Of a DNA stretch of 64,000 nt, positions 11,291-27,256 are shown piece by piece; position 1 is the stretch's first letter, and every line of letters begins with the position of its first letter. Under the pieces are notes generated by a model that saw only the letters and a program-made list of their open reading frames with translations, ran no database searches and was not told where the DNA came from. The DNA comes from Pseudomonas sp. FP198 (GTDB taxonomy: Bacteria > Pseudomonadota > Gammaproteobacteria > Pseudomonadales > Pseudomonadaceae), in NCBI RefSeq assembly GCF_030687895.1, contig NZ_CP117452.1, positions 4,952,501-5,016,500 on the forward strand, read 5' to 3'. The translations under genes and the position numbers were made by a program.

Positions 11291-11769
11291 TCAGATATGA
11301 CGGACTTCGACAATCTCATACTCGATGACACCACCCGGCGTCTTCACCGCCACCACATCACCCTCTTCCTTGGCAATCAAGGCGCGAGCAATGGGCGAAC
11401 CGACGGAAATCTTGCCGAGTTTGATGTCTGCCTCGTCCTCGCCAACGATCTGGTAAGTCACGCTTTCGTCGGTCTCGACGTTGGCGATCTCTACCGTCGT
11501 GCCAAAAATGACCTTGCCGGTATGCGGAATCGTCGTGACATCGATGATCACCGCATTCTGCATGCGGCCTTCGATGTCACGGACACGCGCCTCGACCATG
11601 CCTTGCTCCTCTCGGGCAGCGTGGTATTCGGCGTTTTCCTTCAGGTCGCCCAGTTCACGGGCTTCACCGATCGCCTGGCTCAAGCGCGGGCGCTCGACCT
11701 TGGTCAGGAAAGCGTGTTCTTCCTCCAGAGCCTTCGCGCCCTGAACAGTCATCGGGTACTTGGTTATGC

Positions 11770-11773
<4 letters not shown>
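11291..11773 (-). CDS. greA: Transcription elongation factor GreA
   Basis: GreA rescues backtracked RNA polymerase by stimulating transcript cleavage in the secondary channel. The 160-aa protein has the N-terminal coiled coil with the acidic tip [21 protein letters not shown] and the C-terminal FKBP-like domain ([17 protein letters not shown]). Its ATG overlaps the carB stop by 4 bp (ATGA), so it is translationally coupled. A carA-carB-greA operon is documented in P. aeruginosa. Confidence 0.97.
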
Positions 11774-14991
<3,218 letters not shown>

Positions 14992-15096
14992 GGGTTTGTC
15001 ACTCAAATCCGCAGGTCAGTCGGCTAGGCCGTCGAACAATCTTTGAAGCGCCCGCGGGGGCCACCGTTTCCGGGGCCGCCCTCGGGTTTCACGCGG

Positions 15097-16233
15097 TCAG
15101 CGTCGCTTGGCCATCTCATTGATGAAGCGATCGAACAGCGGCGCCACATCGTTCGGGCCCGGGCTCGCCTCAGGGTGGCCCTGGAAGCTGAACGCGCTCT
15201 TGTCGGTACGCTCGATGCCTTGCAGCGTGCCGTCGAACAGCGACTTGTGGATGGCCCGTACGTTGGCCGGCAGGGTCGCCTCGTCAACCGCAAAACCGTG
15301 GTTCTGGCTGGTGATCATGACGACACCGGTATCCAGGTCCTGAACCGGGTGGTTGGCACCGTGGTGGCCGTGGCCCATTTTCAGGGTCTTGGCGCCCGAA
15401 GCCAGGGCCAGCAACTGGTGCCCCAGGCAGATACCGAATACCGGGATCTCGGTTTCCAGCACATCCTTGATCGCCTGGATCGCGTAGTCGCATGGCTCCG
15501 GATCACCCGGGCCGTTGGACAGGAACACGCCGTCGGGCTTGAGGGCCAGGACGTCAGCCGCCGGGGTCTGGGCCGGCACTACGGTGACGCGGCACCCGCG
15601 CGCGACCAGCATGCGCAGGATGTTCAGCTTGACGCCGTAATCGTACGCAACCACGTGATACGGCAGCTCGGAAGCCTCGATCGTCGCGTGACTATCGGTT
15701 TTCAAGTCCCAGACCGAGGAGCGCCACTCGTACTGCTTCTGAGTGCTGACGACTTTCGCCAGGTCCATGCCCTTGAGGCCTGGGAAACCCTGGGCAGCGG
15801 CAATCGCGGCCTCGTCGGAAATATTGTCGCCGGCCATGATGCAGCCGTTCTGCGCGCCTTTTTCCCGCAGGATGCGGGTCAGGCGGCGCGTGTCGATACC
15901 GGCGATCGCCACGACGTTGTTGGCTTTCAGGTAGTCGGACAGGGACATCTTGTTACGCCAGTTGCTCGCTACCAGTGGCAGGTCGCGGATGACCAGGCCA
16001 GCGGACCAGACACGATCGGACTCGGCATCTTCCGGCGTGGTGCCGGTGTTGCCGATGTGCGGGTAAGTCAGGGTAACGATTTGCTGGGCGTAGGAAGGAT
16101 CGGTAAGAATTTCCTGATAGCCGGTCATTGCGGTGTTAAACACCACCTCACCAACGGTCTGACCGTCGGCTCCAATGGCTTCGCCGCGAAAAATGCTGCC
16201 ATCAGCAAGGGCGAGTATGGCTGGCTTAGTCAA
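15097..16233 (-). CDS. carA: Carbamoyl-phosphate synthase small subunit
   Basis: Glutaminase subunit that feeds ammonia to CarB. The 378-aa protein has the CPSase_sm N-terminal domain ([30 protein letters not shown]) and a class I amidotransferase with the nucleophile Cys in [15 protein letters not shown] (about 268) and the His-Glu pair in [11 protein letters not shown]. The start is a TTG with GGGAGG 5 bp upstream. The leader contains a terminator-like hairpin (16283-16316), so pyrimidine- or arginine-linked attenuation is possible. Confidence 0.96.
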   Translation of the reverse strand: MTKPAILALADGSIFRGEAIGADGQTVGEVVFNTAMTGYQEILTDPSYAQQIVTLTYPHIGNTGTTPEDAESDRVWSAGLVIRDLPLVASNWRNKMSLSDYLKANNVVAIAGIDTRRLTRILREKGAQNGCIMAGDNISDEAAIAAAQGFPGLKGMDLAKVVSTQKQYEWRSSVWDLKTDSHATIEASELPYHVVAYDYGVKLNILRMLVARGCRVTVVPAQTPAADVLALKPDGVFLSNGPGDPEPCDYAIQAIKDVLETEIPVFGICLGHQLLALASGAKTLKMGHGHHGANHPVQDLDTGVVMITSQNHGFAVDEATLPANVRAIHKSLFDGTLQGIERTDKSAFSFQGHPEASPGPNDVAPLFDRFINEMAKRR

Positions 16234-16276
16234 GAAGACCTCCCGTAAATAAAGCCTGAAAGGGCGATCGCAGGTT

Positions 16277-16316
16277 GTAAAAAAGCGGAGTGACGTATGG
16301 ACACGTCACCCCGCTT
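16277..16316 (-). promoter_or_regulatory. carA leader hairpin, possible attenuator
   Basis: On the minus strand AAGCGGGGTGACGT and ACGTCACTCCGCTT form a long stem around a 6-nt loop, followed by U6. It ends 43 bp before the carA start and lies inside the carA leader, not after a gene. Further short inverted repeats upstream (CTGTA-AGC-TACAG, TAGTG-TGTC-CACTA) could form alternative structures. Attenuation is my inference. Confidence 0.5.
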
Positions 16317-16446
16317 GTTCACTGAATTATTCTGCGCGCTTTTAGTGGACACACTAAAGCTGTAGCTTACAGAAAAAGGCTTTTTTGGTCCACCGCTAAT
16401 GAGCCTTAAAGGCAGGGGAATGCGACAGGCCGTCGCGAAGCGGTGT

Positions 16447-16476
16447 AAAACGGGGCTCAGTGTAACCTGAACCCCG
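16447..16476 (-). terminator. Terminator downstream of carA-side neighbour dapB
   Basis: CGGGGTTCAG, loop GTTACA, CTGAGCCCCG, then U4 on the minus strand, 12 bp after the dapB stop. It separates dapB from the carA leader. Confidence 0.75.
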
Positions 16477-16487
16477 CCCTGAAGGCA

Positions 16488-17303
<816 letters not shown>

Positions 17304-18428
17304 TTACAGATCGCCGAAGAAGCGCTTCACACCTTCGAACCAACCGGTGGTTTTCGGCGAGTGGCTGTTGTCATCCGCCAGGGAACTGCGGAACTCTTCG
17401 AGCAGCTCCCGCTGGCGCCGGCTCAGGTTGACCGGTGTCTCTACCGCGACGCGACACATCAGGTCGCCCGCACCGCCGCCACGCACCGGAGCCACGCCCT
17501 TGCCGCGAATGCGGAACTGCTTGCCGGTTTGCGTCCCTTCGGGAATCTTCAATTTGACGCGACCATCAAGGGTCGGGATTTCAAGCTCACCGCCCAACGC
17601 CGCATCAACAAAACTGATCGGCACTTCGCAGAACAGGTGTTTGCCATCACGCTGGAAAATCGCGTGCTCGCGCACGTTGATCACCACATACAGATCGCCG
17701 GTCGGGCCGCCCTGGGCACCCGCCTCGCCTTCGCCGGACAGACGAATGCGGTCACCGGTGTCGACACCGGCCGGCACTTTGACCGACAGCGTCTTGTACT
17801 CTTCGACACGCCCTTCGCCGTGGCAGGAGTCGCACGGATCGGAGATGATCTTGCCCTGACCATGGCAACGCGGGCAGGTCTGCTGGACCGAGAAGAAGCC
17901 CTGCTGCATGCGAACCTGGCCGATGCCGCCGCAAGTCGGGCAGGTGACCGGCGAGGAGCCCTTCTTGGCGCCCGAACCGTCGCACGGCTTGCAATTGACC
18001 AGCGTCGGCACACGGATATTGACCGTGGTACCGCGCACCGCCTCTTCCAGGTTCAGCTCCAGCGTGTAGCGCAAATCGCTGCCACGCTGGGCACCACCAC
18101 GGGCGCCGCCGCGGCCGCCGCCAAAAAAATCACTGAACACATCGCCGAAGATATCGGAGAAGTTCTGGCCGCCGAAACCGGCACCGCCGCCACCCATGCT
18201 CGGGTCGACGCCGGCATGCCCGTATTGGTCGTAGGCCGCGCGCTTGCTGGAATCGGACAGAACTTCGTAAGCCTCGTTGGCTTCCTTGAACATCTCTTCC
18301 GACGCTTTATCGCCGGGATTACGGTCTGGGTGGTGCTTCATCGCCAGGCGACGGTAAGCCTTTTTCAGCTCTGCCTCGCTGGCCCCCCGCTCGACACCCA
18401 ATACTTCGTAAAAATCACGCTTCGCCAT
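17304..18428 (-). CDS. dnaJ: Chaperone protein DnaJ
   Basis: Co-chaperone that stimulates the DnaK ATPase and hands over unfolded substrates. The 374-aa type I DnaJ has the J domain with HPD (about 33-35), a Gly/Phe-rich linker (about 75-110), four CxxCxGxG zinc motifs (about 140-205), and the C-terminal substrate domains. I chose the ATG at 18428 ([15 protein letters not shown]). It is downstream of dnaK with a 290-bp gap. Confidence 0.97.
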   Translation of the reverse strand: MAKRDFYEVLGVERGASEAELKKAYRRLAMKHHPDRNPGDKASEEMFKEANEAYEVLSDSSKRAAYDQYGHAGVDPSMGGGGAGFGGQNFSDIFGDVFSDFFGGGRGGARGGAQRGSDLRYTLELNLEEAVRGTTVNIRVPTLVNCKPCDGSGAKKGSSPVTCPTCGGIGQVRMQQGFFSVQQTCPRCHGQGKIISDPCDSCHGEGRVEEYKTLSVKVPAGVDTGDRIRLSGEGEAGAQGGPTGDLYVVINVREHAIFQRDGKHLFCEVPISFVDAALGGELEIPTLDGRVKLKIPEGTQTGKQFRIRGKGVAPVRGGGAGDLMCRVAVETPVNLSRRQRELLEEFRSSLADDNSHSPKTTGWFEGVKRFFGDL

Positions 18429-18642
18429 TAGTCTTTGCACTCTTATAGGACGTCCGGCAAACCTCTCCTGAACCTTGCCAAACTCGTTGAGCCCCAATAC
18501 AGGCCCGGACCCAACTCACGTCGATTCAACGATCCTGGTCTCGGCGCATATCGCCCGGAAAGCAGGAGCATTCCCGAACACACCGCCAGCATCCGAACGC
18601 TGTCGCATGCTGTAAAAATTCACTGACTCCAGACACGCCAAC

Positions 18643-18660
18643 GCGGGAGCAAGCTCCCGC
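18643..18660. repeat. REP-like palindrome between dnaK and dnaJ
   Basis: GCGGGAGCAAGCTCCCGC is the core of the extragenic palindromes common in Pseudomonas. A single copy sits in the 290-bp gap between dnaK and dnaJ. Confidence 0.6.
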
Positions 18661-18718
18661 GCGGCGACATCCTACCAGCCACCGCACAAACGCAGTCAAC
18701 CGGCCGACCAACAAGCGA

Positions 18719-20635
<1,917 letters not shown>

Positions 20636-20713
20636 GTTAACTCTCCCGGAACTTGAATTTTTTTGCCGCAGCAGTGGTGGCTAACTGCGGTAGTACTTAA
20701 ACGCTTGACTTCT

Positions 20714-20741
20714 TAATGGGGCCGTTGCGCCCGATTTCAAG
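20714..20741 (-). promoter_or_regulatory. Sigma-32 promoter for dnaK
   Basis: On the minus strand CTTGAAA is followed after 13 bp by CCCCATTA, an excellent match to the heat-shock consensus. The -35 box lies within the last codons of grpE, so dnaK has its own promoter. Confidence 0.75.
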
Positions 20742-21303
20742 CCTGCTCATCGATAGAAGGCGAAACCGGTGCTGGCGCCTTGCTGACCACAACCATGGCC
20801 GGGCGCAGCAAGCGGCCGTTGAGCAGGTAGCCCTTCTGGAACACTTTCAGCACGCTGTTCGGCTCGACGTCGGCACTTTCTTGCATCGCCATGGCCTGGT
20901 GGTGCTCGGCGTTGAAGGGTTCACCGTGGGGATCGATCGCTTCAAGCTGATAACGCTTGAGGGTGTCCTGGAACATTTTCAGCGTCAGCTCGATGCCTTC
21001 ACGCATCGGACGGATGTTCTCGTCGTCCGGGTTGGACAGCTCCAGGCCGCGCTCCAGGCTGTCGATGATCGGCAGCAGGTCGCCGGCGAAACGCTCCAGG
21101 GCGAATTTGTGGGCCTTTTCCACGTCTTGCTCGGCGCGGCGGCGGACATTCTGCAGGTCGGCTGCTACGCGCAACGCCTGATCCTGAGCACCGGCCAGTT
21201 GCTCTTCGAGCACTTGTACACGAGCCGACAGGTCTTCGCCCGAATCCTGGGGAGCCTGATTGGCGTCTAGATTTTGCGTATCCTGCGTCTGTTCGTCAGC
21301 CAT
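20737..21303 (-). CDS. grpE: Nucleotide exchange factor GrpE
   Basis: Releases ADP from DnaK. The 188-aa protein has an acidic N-terminus, a long dimerisation helix (about 28-85), and the C-terminal beta domain with [30 protein letters not shown]. It is the first gene of grpE-dnaK-dnaJ, preceded by a sigma-32 promoter and divergent from recN. Confidence 0.96.
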   Translation of the reverse strand: MADEQTQDTQNLDANQAPQDSGEDLSARVQVLEEQLAGAQDQALRVAADLQNVRRRAEQDVEKAHKFALERFAGDLLPIIDSLERGLELSNPDDENIRPMREGIELTLKMFQDTLKRYQLEAIDPHGEPFNAEHHQAMAMQESADVEPNSVLKVFQKGYLLNGRLLRPAMVVVSKAPAPVSPSIDEQA

Positions 21304-21355
21304 AGATTTCTCCTTTCAACTTCGTCCGCGAGCTCGACTCGCGCTTCTGCCCCGG

Positions 21356-21384
21356 TATATGGGGCCACGTTTTTCAGCTTCAAG
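21356..21384 (-). promoter_or_regulatory. Sigma-32 promoter for grpE
   Basis: On the minus strand CTTGAA, a 14-bp spacer and CCCCATATA lie 53-81 bp before the grpE ATG, a close match to the sigma-32 consensus. Confidence 0.75.
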
Positions 21385-21504
21385 GGCCGCGCGACGAATT
21401 AACCTTACAAAAAACAGCTGCATATCATTACCAGCCGCGCTAAAAAACCACGCAATCCAAGCAAATCGAGCTAAGCCCGGGCATTGTCAGCTCGCGACAA
21501 AACA

Positions 21505-21520
21505 CTGTATAAATAACCAG
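21505..21520. promoter_or_regulatory. LexA (SOS) box upstream of recN
   Basis: CTGTATAAATAACCAG matches the CTGT-N8-ACAG operator with one mismatch, 24 bp before the recN start. recN is a standard member of the LexA regulon. Confidence 0.65.
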
Positions 21521-21543
21521 ACCTAATGCCTGGGAGCGGCCTT

Positions 21544-23217
21544 ATGCTGGTGCACCTGTCCGTACACAACTACGCCATCGTCGAACATCTCGACCTCGAA
21601 CTCGACCGAGGCATGAGCGTGATTACCGGTGAAACCGGCGCTGGCAAATCGATCATGCTCGATGCCCTCGGGCTGACCCTGGGTGATCGTGCCGACAGCG
21701 GCGTGGTGCGCCCCGGCGCAGACAAGGCCGACATCCTGGCAACTTTCGACCTGGTCGACATTCCCGAAGCCAGCGCGTGGCTGGCCGAACGGGACCTGGA
21801 CACCGACGGCCTGTGCATCCTGCGCCGGGTCATTACCGCCGAAGGTCGCTCCCGCGGCTATATCAATGGCGCCCCTTGCCCGCTGGGTGATCTGAAGGCA
21901 CTCGGCGAACTGCTGATCGATATTCACAGCCAGCATGAACACCAGTCCCTGCTCAAGACCGATACCCATCGCCGCCTGCTCGACGAATACGCCGGAGCCA
22001 CCGACCTGGCCCGCCAGGTTCACCTGGCAGCCCAACGCTGGCGCCAGACACGGCAGGAGCTGGACCGACTCGCCAATTCCGGCGACGAGCAACGCGCCCG
22101 TCACCAACTCTTGAGCTACCAGCTCGAAGAGCTGGAGAACCTGGCCCTGGGTGAAAACGAACTGGAGGAGCTGGAACAGGAACACAAGAACCTGACCAAC
22201 GCCGAAGCACTGCTGGGCGTCTGCCGGCAGGTAGTCGAACAATGCAGCGAAAGCGACTCGGGCAATGTGCTCAGCGCATTGACGGCGAGCCTGAACCGGC
22301 TCTCCAGCGTCAGCAATTCGGTAGGCGCCCTGAGCGAGGCCAGCAACCTGCTGACCAGCGCACAGATCCAGGTCGAGGAAGCCGTCGGCGAACTGAACCG
22401 GTTCCTGGATCATTTCGATGCCGACCCAGCGCGCCTGCAATACCTGGAAGAGCGCCTGGACACTATCTATACGCTCGCACGCAAGCACCGCGTCCAGCCA
22501 ACCGAAGTTGTTGAACTGCAACAACGGCTGCTGGAAGAACTGGAGACCCTGAACGCCAACGATGAATCCATCGAGCGACTCGGGGATGAGCTGGCTTCCT
22601 ACGCGCGGCATTACCAGGAAAAGGCCAGGGAACTCAGCGAACTGCGCCGCAAGGCCGCCACCGGCCTGGCCGGTGCCGTGGAGCAGGAAATCCAGCGCCT
22701 TGGCATGCCAGGCGGCCGGTTTACCATCGAACTACGCCCCAACGCCGGCGACGAGCTTCAACCCAATGGCTTGGAACAAGTGGAGCTACTGGTCAGTGCC
22801 AACCCCGGGCAACCGCTCAAGGCGCTGGCAAAAGTGGCGTCCGGCGGTGAGTTGTCGCGCATCAGCCTGGCCATCCAGGTCATCACGGCGCAGACATCCC
22901 GTGTACCGACATTGGTCTTCGACGAAGTCGACGTGGGCATTGGCGGCCCGACAGCGGAGATCGTCGGTCAATTACTGCGCAGGCTGGGTGAGCGCGGGCA
23001 GGTACTGACGGTGACTCACCTGCCTCAGGTCGCAGCCCAGGGCCATCAGCATTTGTTCGTGCATAAGGTGCGTGGCGAAGACGCTACTCGCACCGCCGTC
23101 TCCAAGCTCGACAAGAACGAGCGCGTGGAAGAAGTGGCACGAATGCTGGGAGGCATCGACCTGACCAAGGAATCCCTGGCCCATGCCAAAAAAATGGTGG
23201 TTGCGGCAAAAACCTGA
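21544..23217 (+). CDS. recN: DNA repair protein RecN
   Basis: SMC-like ATPase that acts in double-strand break repair. The 557-aa protein has Walker A GETGAGKS (about 29-36), two long coiled-coil arms (about 150-210 and 280-360), and the C-terminal signature KVASGGELSRISLAIQ with Walker B LVFDEVDVGIGG. The ATG at 21544 has GGGAG 7 bp upstream. An ATG six codons earlier lacks a site. A LexA box precedes it. Confidence 0.97.
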   Translation: MLVHLSVHNYAIVEHLDLELDRGMSVITGETGAGKSIMLDALGLTLGDRADSGVVRPGADKADILATFDLVDIPEASAWLAERDLDTDGLCILRRVITAEGRSRGYINGAPCPLGDLKALGELLIDIHSQHEHQSLLKTDTHRRLLDEYAGATDLARQVHLAAQRWRQTRQELDRLANSGDEQRARHQLLSYQLEELENLALGENELEELEQEHKNLTNAEALLGVCRQVVEQCSESDSGNVLSALTASLNRLSSVSNSVGALSEASNLLTSAQIQVEEAVGELNRFLDHFDADPARLQYLEERLDTIYTLARKHRVQPTEVVELQQRLLEELETLNANDESIERLGDELASYARHYQEKARELSELRRKAATGLAGAVEQEIQRLGMPGGRFTIELRPNAGDELQPNGLEQVELLVSANPGQPLKALAKVASGGELSRISLAIQVITAQTSRVPTLVFDEVDVGIGGPTAEIVGQLLRRLGERGQVLTVTHLPQVAAQGHQHLFVHKVRGEDATRTAVSKLDKNERVEEVARMLGGIDLTKESLAHAKKMVVAAKT

Positions 23218-23232
23218 AAGCGTCGTAAAGCA

Positions 23233-23260
23233 AGAAGGCGACCCGAGGGTCGCCTTCTTT
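23233..23260. terminator. Bidirectional terminator between recN and fur
   Basis: AAGAAGGCGACC-CGA-GGGTCGCCTTCTTT is a long GC-rich stem with flanking A and T tracts, between the convergent recN and fur. Confidence 0.8.
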
Positions 23261-23291
23261 CGTTTTGCGGGCTTTCGCCTACGTGACGAAC

Positions 23292-23696
23292 TTACTTGCG
23301 CTTGCGGACATGCAAGACGAGATGGTGATCGATCAAATCGAAGCCATACTCGTCTGCAATTGCCTTTTGCAGCTTCTCGATTTCAGGACTGACGAACTCG
23401 ATTACCTCGCGAGTCTCCACATCCACCATGTGGTCGTGGTGCTCCCCGTCCGCCAATTCGAAGACAGCATGACCGCCATCAAAATTATGACGAGCCACCA
23501 GTCCCGCCGCCTCGAATTGGGTCAATACACGGTAAACCGTGGCCAGACCGACGTCCTCGCCAGCTTCCATGAGCGCCTTGTAGACGTCTTCGGCACTCAT
23601 GTGGCGTTGCTCGGCGGAATCGAGCATTTGCAGAATCTTGACCCTTGGCAGGGTCACTTTGAGGCCGGCTTTGCGTAGTTCGCTATTTTCAACCAT
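23292..23696 (-). CDS. fur: Ferric uptake regulator Fur
   Basis: Iron-responsive repressor of siderophore and iron-uptake genes. The 134-aa protein has the winged helix (LKVTLPRVKILQML through ATVYRVLTQFEAAGLV), the metal-binding DGEHHDHMVDVETREVIEF (about 83-102), and the C-terminal HHLVLHVRKRK. As in other Pseudomonas Fur proteins, the CxxC zinc site of E. coli Fur is absent. It is divergent from bamE. Confidence 0.97.
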   Translation of the reverse strand: MVENSELRKAGLKVTLPRVKILQMLDSAEQRHMSAEDVYKALMEAGEDVGLATVYRVLTQFEAAGLVARHNFDGGHAVFELADGEHHDHMVDVETREVIEFVSPEIEKLQKAIADEYGFDLIDHHLVLHVRKRK

Positions 23697-23719
23697 GGTC
23701 AGCTTTCTCGCGATGCTGC

Positions 23720-23748
23720 TTCGCAGCTTCTCTTAATGCGGGTATGAT
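23720..23748 (+). promoter_or_regulatory. Possible promoter of bamE
   Basis: TTCGCA and TATGAT separated by 17 bp, ending 45 bp before the bamE start. The -10 box is good and the -35 box weak. Confidence 0.4.
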
Positions 23749-23793
23749 CGGCGTTTACGTTGTCCCAGCCAAGATAGTGGAAGTCGCCCACCG

Positions 23794-24321
23794 ATGCAAA
23801 ACACCAAGCTCTTGCTAACCAGTTTCACCTTCGTGGGACTGCTCGCACTCGCCGGTTGTTCATTCCCCGGGGTTTACAAAATCGACATCCAGCAGGGCAA
23901 TGTCGTCACGCAGGACATGATAGACCAGTTACGCCCGGGAATGACCCGTCGGCAAGTACGGTTTATCATGGGCAACCCCCTGCTGACCGACACGTTCCAT
24001 GCCGATCGCTGGGATTACCTGTACAGCCTGCAGCCAGGCGGTGGTGAACGGCAACAGGAACGCATCAGCGTTATCTTCAATGCCAATGACCAACTTGTCA
24101 GCCTATCGGGTGATTTCATGCCTGGTGTGAGCCGCGATGAGGCCATCATGGGCAAGGACAGCGGTACGACCGTCACCGACCCGACCCAGAATGCCGAACA
24201 GCCGAAACCGGAAAAACCGGCCAAGCCAGGTTCGTTGCTGGATCAGATCCAGAAGGACGTGGACAATGTCGAGACCGTACCTGTCCCGACGCCCGAGCCT
24301 CTGGACACCTCGCCGCAATAA
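23794..24321 (+). CDS. bamE: Outer membrane assembly lipoprotein BamE (OmlA)
   Basis: Lipoprotein of the BAM complex that folds beta-barrel proteins into the outer membrane. The 175-aa precursor has a signal peptide with lipobox LAGC (lipidated Cys22), the SmpA/OmlA core [18 protein letters not shown] and [21 protein letters not shown], and a Pro/Lys/Glu-rich C-terminal extension typical of Pseudomonas OmlA. It is divergent from fur, a conserved arrangement. Confidence 0.95.
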   Translation: MQNTKLLLTSFTFVGLLALAGCSFPGVYKIDIQQGNVVTQDMIDQLRPGMTRRQVRFIMGNPLLTDTFHADRWDYLYSLQPGGGERQQERISVIFNANDQLVSLSGDFMPGVSRDEAIMGKDSGTTVTDPTQNAEQPKPEKPAKPGSLLDQIQKDVDNVETVPVPTPEPLDTSPQ

Positions 24322-24332
24322 ATTGCGACAAC

Positions 24333-24359
24333 AAAAAAACCCGGCATGCCGGGTTTTTT
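24333..24359. terminator. Bidirectional terminator between bamE and rnfH
   Basis: A7, then ACCCGGCATGCCGGGT, then T6: a symmetrical intrinsic terminator between convergent genes. Confidence 0.85.
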
Positions 24360-24381
24360 ATTGCCTGCAATTAGGCGTTGC

Positions 24382-24684
24382 TTACTGATCCGCCTGACGT
24401 GCCTGAGCAGCCTTGGCCGCTCGCAGACGACGAATTTCTTTCGGATCAGCCAGCAACGGTCGATAGATTTCGAGCCGATCACAAGCCTGCACCGCTTGCC
24501 GATCCGGATCGGCGACCACCTTGCCAAAAATACCGATCGGACACGTGCTCAAGTCCAGCTCCGGAAAATCTTCGGCAATACCCGACGCCAACAGCGCAGC
24601 GCGAACGCTGGTGCCTTCAGGCACTGCACACGTGCGCAAGACCTGGCGGTCGACGCTGGCATGCACCACTTCAATCTCGATCAA
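24382..24684 (-). CDS. rnfH: RnfH family protein
   Basis: A 100-aa ubiquitin-like-fold protein of the RnfH (UPF0125) family, called RatB or PasI when paired with RatA/PasT. Conserved features are IEIEVVHAS, CPIGIFGKVV and DRLEIYRPLLADPKEIRRLRA. Its TTG start overlaps the ratA stop (TTGA), indicating translational coupling. Whether the pair acts as a toxin-antitoxin system is not settled by the sequence. Confidence 0.88.
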   Translation of the reverse strand: MIEIEVVHASVDRQVLRTCAVPEGTSVRAALLASGIAEDFPELDLSTCPIGIFGKVVADPDRQAVQACDRLEIYRPLLADPKEIRRLRAAKAAQARQADQ

Positions 24685-25124
24685 CGCTTGAGCTCGGCGT
24701 TCTGTTTGGCGCGTTGGCAGAACGCATCGACCAGCGTGTTGGCCGCCTGGTTGAACAGCGGCCCCAAGGTCGCCCGCACGATAGGCCCCGCGTAGTCGAA
24801 CGAAAGATCCAGGCTGATCTTGCAGGCCTTTTCCCCGAGCGGCTTGAACACCCAGACACCATGGAGCTGATTGAACGGCCCCTCTTCGAGGTTCATTTCG
24901 ATCGACTGCCCCGGCACCAAGGTGTTACGCGTGACAAAGTGCTGGCTCAATCCGCCCTTGGCCACATTGAGACTGGCGCGCATGTGGGTTTCGGAGCTTT
25001 CAAGCACCTCGGCGGACGAGCACCAGGGCAAGAACTCCGGATAACTCGCCACATCGTTGACCAGGTCGTACAGCGCCTGCGCCGGGTAGGGCAGCAAGGC
25101 CGAGCGTTGAATATGTGTCGTCAT
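24681..25124 (-). CDS. ratA: RatA/PasT-type START-domain protein
   Basis: A 147-aa Polyketide_cyc2/START-like protein. In E. coli, RatA inhibits 70S assembly and the mitochondrial relatives (Coq10) bind ubiquinone. Conserved segments are ALLPYPAQALYDLVNDVASYPEFLPWC, FKPLGEKACKISLDLSF and LGPLFNQAANTLVDAFCQRA. I chose the ATG at 25124 (MTTHIQRSALL) over an upstream in-frame ATG that overlaps the transporter gene's end. It is coupled to rnfH. Confidence 0.88.
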   Translation of the reverse strand: MTTHIQRSALLPYPAQALYDLVNDVASYPEFLPWCSSAEVLESSETHMRASLNVAKGGLSQHFVTRNTLVPGQSIEMNLEEGPFNQLHGVWVFKPLGEKACKISLDLSFDYAGPIVRATLGPLFNQAANTLVDAFCQRAKQNAELKR

Positions 25125-25131
25125 GTAAGCG

Positions 25132-26535
25132 TCACTTCCACAGCTGGGCGGCAAACACTACCAGGATGCCGATGGGCGCCACATAGCGCATCAAGAACAG
25201 ACTCAAGGCGAACACCACCGGGCTGCGTAGCGACAGTTCATCACGCACCGCGTCACGCCCCATGATCCACCCTGCAAACACCACGAAACACAATCCACCC
25301 AAAGGCAGCATGATCCGTGACGTGAAGAAATCAATCACTCCGAAGAAATCCAGCCCTCCGGTCGCTCCCCACTGATAGAGGTGGAACAGACCGCCTTCGT
25401 TCACGAAAAACTTTGCCTGCTTCCATATATTGAAGGAAAACACCGTGCCCAATCCCACGAACCAGCAGGTGAAGGCCAGCCAGAAAGTGACCCAGGCGCG
25501 GCTCAAGCGGGTTCGCTCAACCAGGTAAGCCACCATCGGTTCGAGCAAGGAAATGGCCGAACTCCAGGCAGCGACTGCCACCAGGACAAAAAACACCACG
25601 CCCATCACCTGGCCGAACGGCATGCTGCCGAAGGCGAAAGGCAGGCTGACGAACATCAGCCCCGGCCCTTCACTGGGGTTCAGGCCTGCGGCGAAGACAA
25701 TCGGGAACAACGCCACCCCTGCGAGCAGCGATACAAAGGTATCCAGCAACGCAACGCCGAAGACAGTCCTGGTCAGCGAGGCGTTCTTGGGCATGTAGGC
25801 GCCGTAGATCATGATCGAGCCGACGCCAACGCTCAGGGAGAAAAACGCATGCCCCATGGCCGGCAGCAGCCCGTCCATGACTTTCTCCGGCTGGAAGTCG
25901 AACATGAAATGCACGCCCTCCATGAAATGTCCGGTGGTCATGCTGTAGCCCAGCAGCACCAGGATCATCACGAACAGCAGCGGCATCATGATCCGCAGGC
26001 TGCGCTCAAGCCCGGCGACCACGCCTCGGGCGATCACCACGGCAGAGAGCACCATGAACAGCGTGTGCCAAAGTGTCAGCCTCCAAGGGTCGGCGATCAC
26101 GTTGCCGAAGTAGGCGCCGACCTGATCGGGCGTCGCCCCCTGGAAATCTCCCCGCCCCATATCGATGATGTAATCCAGGGACCAGCCGCCAACCACACTG
26201 TAGAAAGAAAGAATCAACAGTGCCGTGACCATTCCGGCGAATGCGCCCCACGACCACCTGGCCGAATGGCCCGCCTCCGTCGCCAGCACCTTCAAGGCAT
26301 TGGCCGGGCTTTGCCGGGCGCGACGACCGATCAGTGTTTCGGCCAACATGACCGGCGCACCGATCAGGGCGATGCATGCCAGGAACATCAATACGAAGGC
26401 ACCGCCGCCGTAGACGCCGACCATGTACGGAAACTTCCAGATACTACCCAGCCCCACGGCCGAACCGGTCGCAGCGAATATGAAGACCCAGCGGCTAGCC
26501 CAACTGCCGTGGACAGAAACCTTGTCTGTCGACAT
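25132..26535 (-). CDS. Sodium-dependent transporter, NSS/SNF family
   Basis: A 467-aa inner-membrane protein with about twelve membrane segments. The NSS signature [28 protein letters not shown] (the first segment, with the Na+/substrate site) starts near residue 18, and [14 protein letters not shown] follows. The family imports amino acids or related solutes with sodium. The substrate here is unknown. I chose the ATG at 26535 ([16 protein letters not shown]). It is divergent from smpB. Confidence 0.92.
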   Translation of the reverse strand: MSTDKVSVHGSWASRWVFIFAATGSAVGLGSIWKFPYMVGVYGGGAFVLMFLACIALIGAPVMLAETLIGRRARQSPANALKVLATEAGHSARWSWGAFAGMVTALLILSFYSVVGGWSLDYIIDMGRGDFQGATPDQVGAYFGNVIADPWRLTLWHTLFMVLSAVVIARGVVAGLERSLRIMMPLLFVMILVLLGYSMTTGHFMEGVHFMFDFQPEKVMDGLLPAMGHAFFSLSVGVGSIMIYGAYMPKNASLTRTVFGVALLDTFVSLLAGVALFPIVFAAGLNPSEGPGLMFVSLPFAFGSMPFGQVMGVVFFVLVAVAAWSSAISLLEPMVAYLVERTRLSRAWVTFWLAFTCWFVGLGTVFSFNIWKQAKFFVNEGGLFHLYQWGATGGLDFFGVIDFFTSRIMLPLGGLCFVVFAGWIMGRDAVRDELSLRSPVVFALSLFLMRYVAPIGILVVFAAQLWK

Positions 26536-26653
26536 CGTGATCACGCCCAAGCGTTCAAAAAAGAGGCCGCATTGTCCGGGATTCATTCAACCTGCTCAAG
26601 CATGCTGCTTCACCGTAGCCGACACGCACGCAACTGCCTATAATGCCGCCCCT

Positions 26654-27136
26654 ATGGCTAAACAGAAGAAACACCCCACAGGGACCATCGCGCAAAACAA
26701 AAAGGCGCGACACGATTACTTCATCGAACAGCGTTTCGAGGCTGGCATGGTCCTGGCCGGCTGGGAAGTAAAAAGCTTGCGTGCCGGCAAGGCGCAACTG
26801 GTCGACAGTTACGTCCTGCTCAAGGACGGCGAAGCCTGGCTGCTGGGCAGCCACATCACGCCGCTGACCACCGCCAGCACCCATGTCATTGCCGATCCCG
26901 TGCGCTCGCGCAAACTGCTGCTCAACAAGCGGGAGCTGGAGAAGCTCTTCGCCTCCGTGCAGCAGAAGGGTTATGCCTGCGTCTGTACCTCGCTGTACTG
27001 GAGCAAGCATTTGATCAAGTGCGAAATTGCACTGGGCAAGGGCAAGAAGGAATACGACAAGCGCGACACCGAGCGCGAACGCGACGCCGGGCGCGAGTTG
27101 CAGCGCGCGGTGCGGAACAAGGGCAAGGAAGACTAG
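26654..27136 (+). CDS. smpB: SsrA-binding protein SmpB
   Basis: Binds tmRNA and delivers it to stalled ribosomes in trans-translation. The 160-aa protein shows [42 protein letters not shown] and the basic tail [33 protein letters not shown]. The ATG at 26654 ([10 protein letters not shown]) is the family start. Its RNA partner ssrA is 9.3 kb downstream. Confidence 0.97.
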   Translation: MAKQKKHPTGTIAQNKKARHDYFIEQRFEAGMVLAGWEVKSLRAGKAQLVDSYVLLKDGEAWLLGSHITPLTTASTHVIADPVRSRKLLLNKRELEKLFASVQQKGYACVCTSLYWSKHLIKCEIALGKGKKEYDKRDTERERDAGRELQRAVRNKGKED

Positions 27137-27153
27137 CCCAACCGCGAGCCACT

Positions 27154-27240
27154 GTGGGAGCGAGCTTGCTCGCGATGGCATCGGCATATCTTGCATTGAT
27201 GTGTCAGACAGACCGCCATCGCGAGCAAGCTCGCTCCCAC
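27154..27240. repeat. REP doublet (REPIN) after smpB
   Basis: GTGGGAGCGAGCTTGCTCGCGATGGC and its inverted copy GCCATCGCGAGCAAGCTCGCTCCCAC are separated by about 35 bp. Each arm is itself a palindrome, so this is the two-REP unit typical of Pseudomonas, lying between convergent smpB and lldR. Confidence 0.88.
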
Positions 27241-27256
27241 AAGTTCCGCAACAGGA

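Noticed and set aside
24382..25124. rnfH/ratA as a true toxin-antitoxin pair
   Set aside because: The pair is part of the conserved core next to smpB and bamE in Pseudomonas. Housekeeping roles are at least as likely, so it is annotated by family only.
26423..26653. N-terminal extension of SmpB
   Set aside because: The frame extends upstream into the start of the divergent transporter gene, but SmpB begins at MAKQKK in its family.
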